Source: Chloracidobacterium sp. UBA7659
GTDB lineage: Bacteria; Acidobacteriota; Blastocatellia; Pyrinomonadales; Pyrinomonadaceae
Direction: 5' to 3'
DNA length: 13,717 nt
Assembly (NCBI GenBank): GCA_002483395.1
Contig: DLHV01000059.1
Location: 14,165 to 27,881, forward strand
This document shows positions 13,464-13,717 of this stretch, in pieces (positions within the stretch are counted from its first letter, which is position 1; the number at the start of each line of letters is the position of its first letter). Below the pieces are notes generated by a model. It was not told where the DNA came from. It made no database searches and saw only the letters and a program-made list of their open reading frames with translations. Both the position numbers and the translations under genes were made by a program.

Positions 13464-13624
13464 CTTCTTGGCGGCGTGCAACATATTGTGGTGAACGGCG
13501 CACTGTTCAAAACCTAATTCAGCGACGTGTAACAATGCCGGGCCGAGATTGTTTTTCATTCGAAACAAGTATGCCAAACCCTGCCGTGAATCTCCACGCG
13601 AATCTCCACGGCGGCATAATCCGC

Positions 13625-13717
13625 TCAGAGTGGCTTAGCAGCCAGTTCAGTTCGAAGCTGCATCCAAATCTCGTAATATTTCCACTCGGGCGGCGGGTTT
13701 TCTTCGCCGTGGTGATC
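13625..13717 (-). CDS. C-terminal end of an unidentified protein (start beyond window)
   Basis: The minus strand is open from the right edge to a TGA at 13627-13625, giving 30 residues that end DHHGEENPPPEWKYYEIW, then MQLRTELAAKPL. The composition and codon use look like a real protein tail. I do not recognise the family. It lies upstream of the Tat oxidase on the same strand, with about 185 bases between them. Confidence 0.55.
   Translation of the reverse strand, partial: DHHGEENPPPEWKYYEIWMQLRTELAAKPL

Noticed and set aside
13588..13611. Two adjacent 12-base copies of GAATCTCCACG(C/G)
   Set aside because: Only two units in a short spacer; no function or wider pattern could be supported.
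1..13717. CRISPR arrays, tRNA or rRNA genes, insertion sequences, prophage or a biosynthetic cluster
   Set aside because: No regular spaced repeats, RNA gene signatures, transposase or phage motifs were found on reading both strands.

Overview
The window looks like a stretch of bacterial chromosome of mixed core and accessory character. It most probably comes from an Acidobacteriota member of the Blastocatellia/Pyrinomonadales type. That placement is an inference from three things: a large Oar-like TonB-dependent receptor with an N-terminal carboxypeptidase-regulatory-like domain, secreted M1-peptidase-like/TPR proteins, and several short GC-rich palindromic intergenic elements next to start codons. 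No rRNA, tRNA, CRISPR array, transposase or phage gene was seen, and no complete new multi-gene system is evident.

Layout. Positions 1-979, minus strand, AT-richer than the rest: a DUF3037-like gene that runs off the left edge, overlapped (ATGA) by the C-terminal part of an upstream gene that has lost its N-terminus. By gene context this is probably the HipA-like kinase often paired with DUF3037. Both the remnant and the DUF3037 gene are missing from a simple complete-ORF view. Positions 1010-2518, minus: an MHS-type major facilitator symporter. Positions 2519-2711: an inverted pair of palindromic repeats. Positions 2712-4946, plus: a SRPBCC-fold protein, an array of 18-bp tandem repeats that starts inside its stop region, a Dabb (stress-responsive A/B barrel) protein, another palindromic element, and a membrane-anchored PHP-domain protein. 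Positions 5048-7129, plus: a secreted M1-aminopeptidase-like protein with C-terminal TPRs whose zinc site is destroyed. Positions 7198-7986, plus: a small secreted protein with a DUF2225-like partial zinc knuckle. A strong bidirectional terminator (7991-8027) separates it from the convergent TonB-dependent receptor (8055-11867, minus). Upstream of the receptor lie four TT(A/C)AC(A/C) hexamers at exact 11-bp spacing, the architecture of a PhoB/PhoP box. Positions 12087-13439, minus: a Tat-exported flavin amine oxidase. The last 93 bases hold the C-terminal end of another minus-strand gene.

How the genes work together: most look like independent envelope or housekeeping functions. The best testable ideas are (a) phosphate-type control of the TonB receptor, (b) a pseudo-enzyme role for the M1-like/TPR protein, and (c) decay of a HipA-like kinase/DUF3037 pair by loss of the kinase N-terminus at the junction with the MFS gene. 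Several start sites were moved from the longest possible ORF to a supported downstream start; reasons are given per gene.
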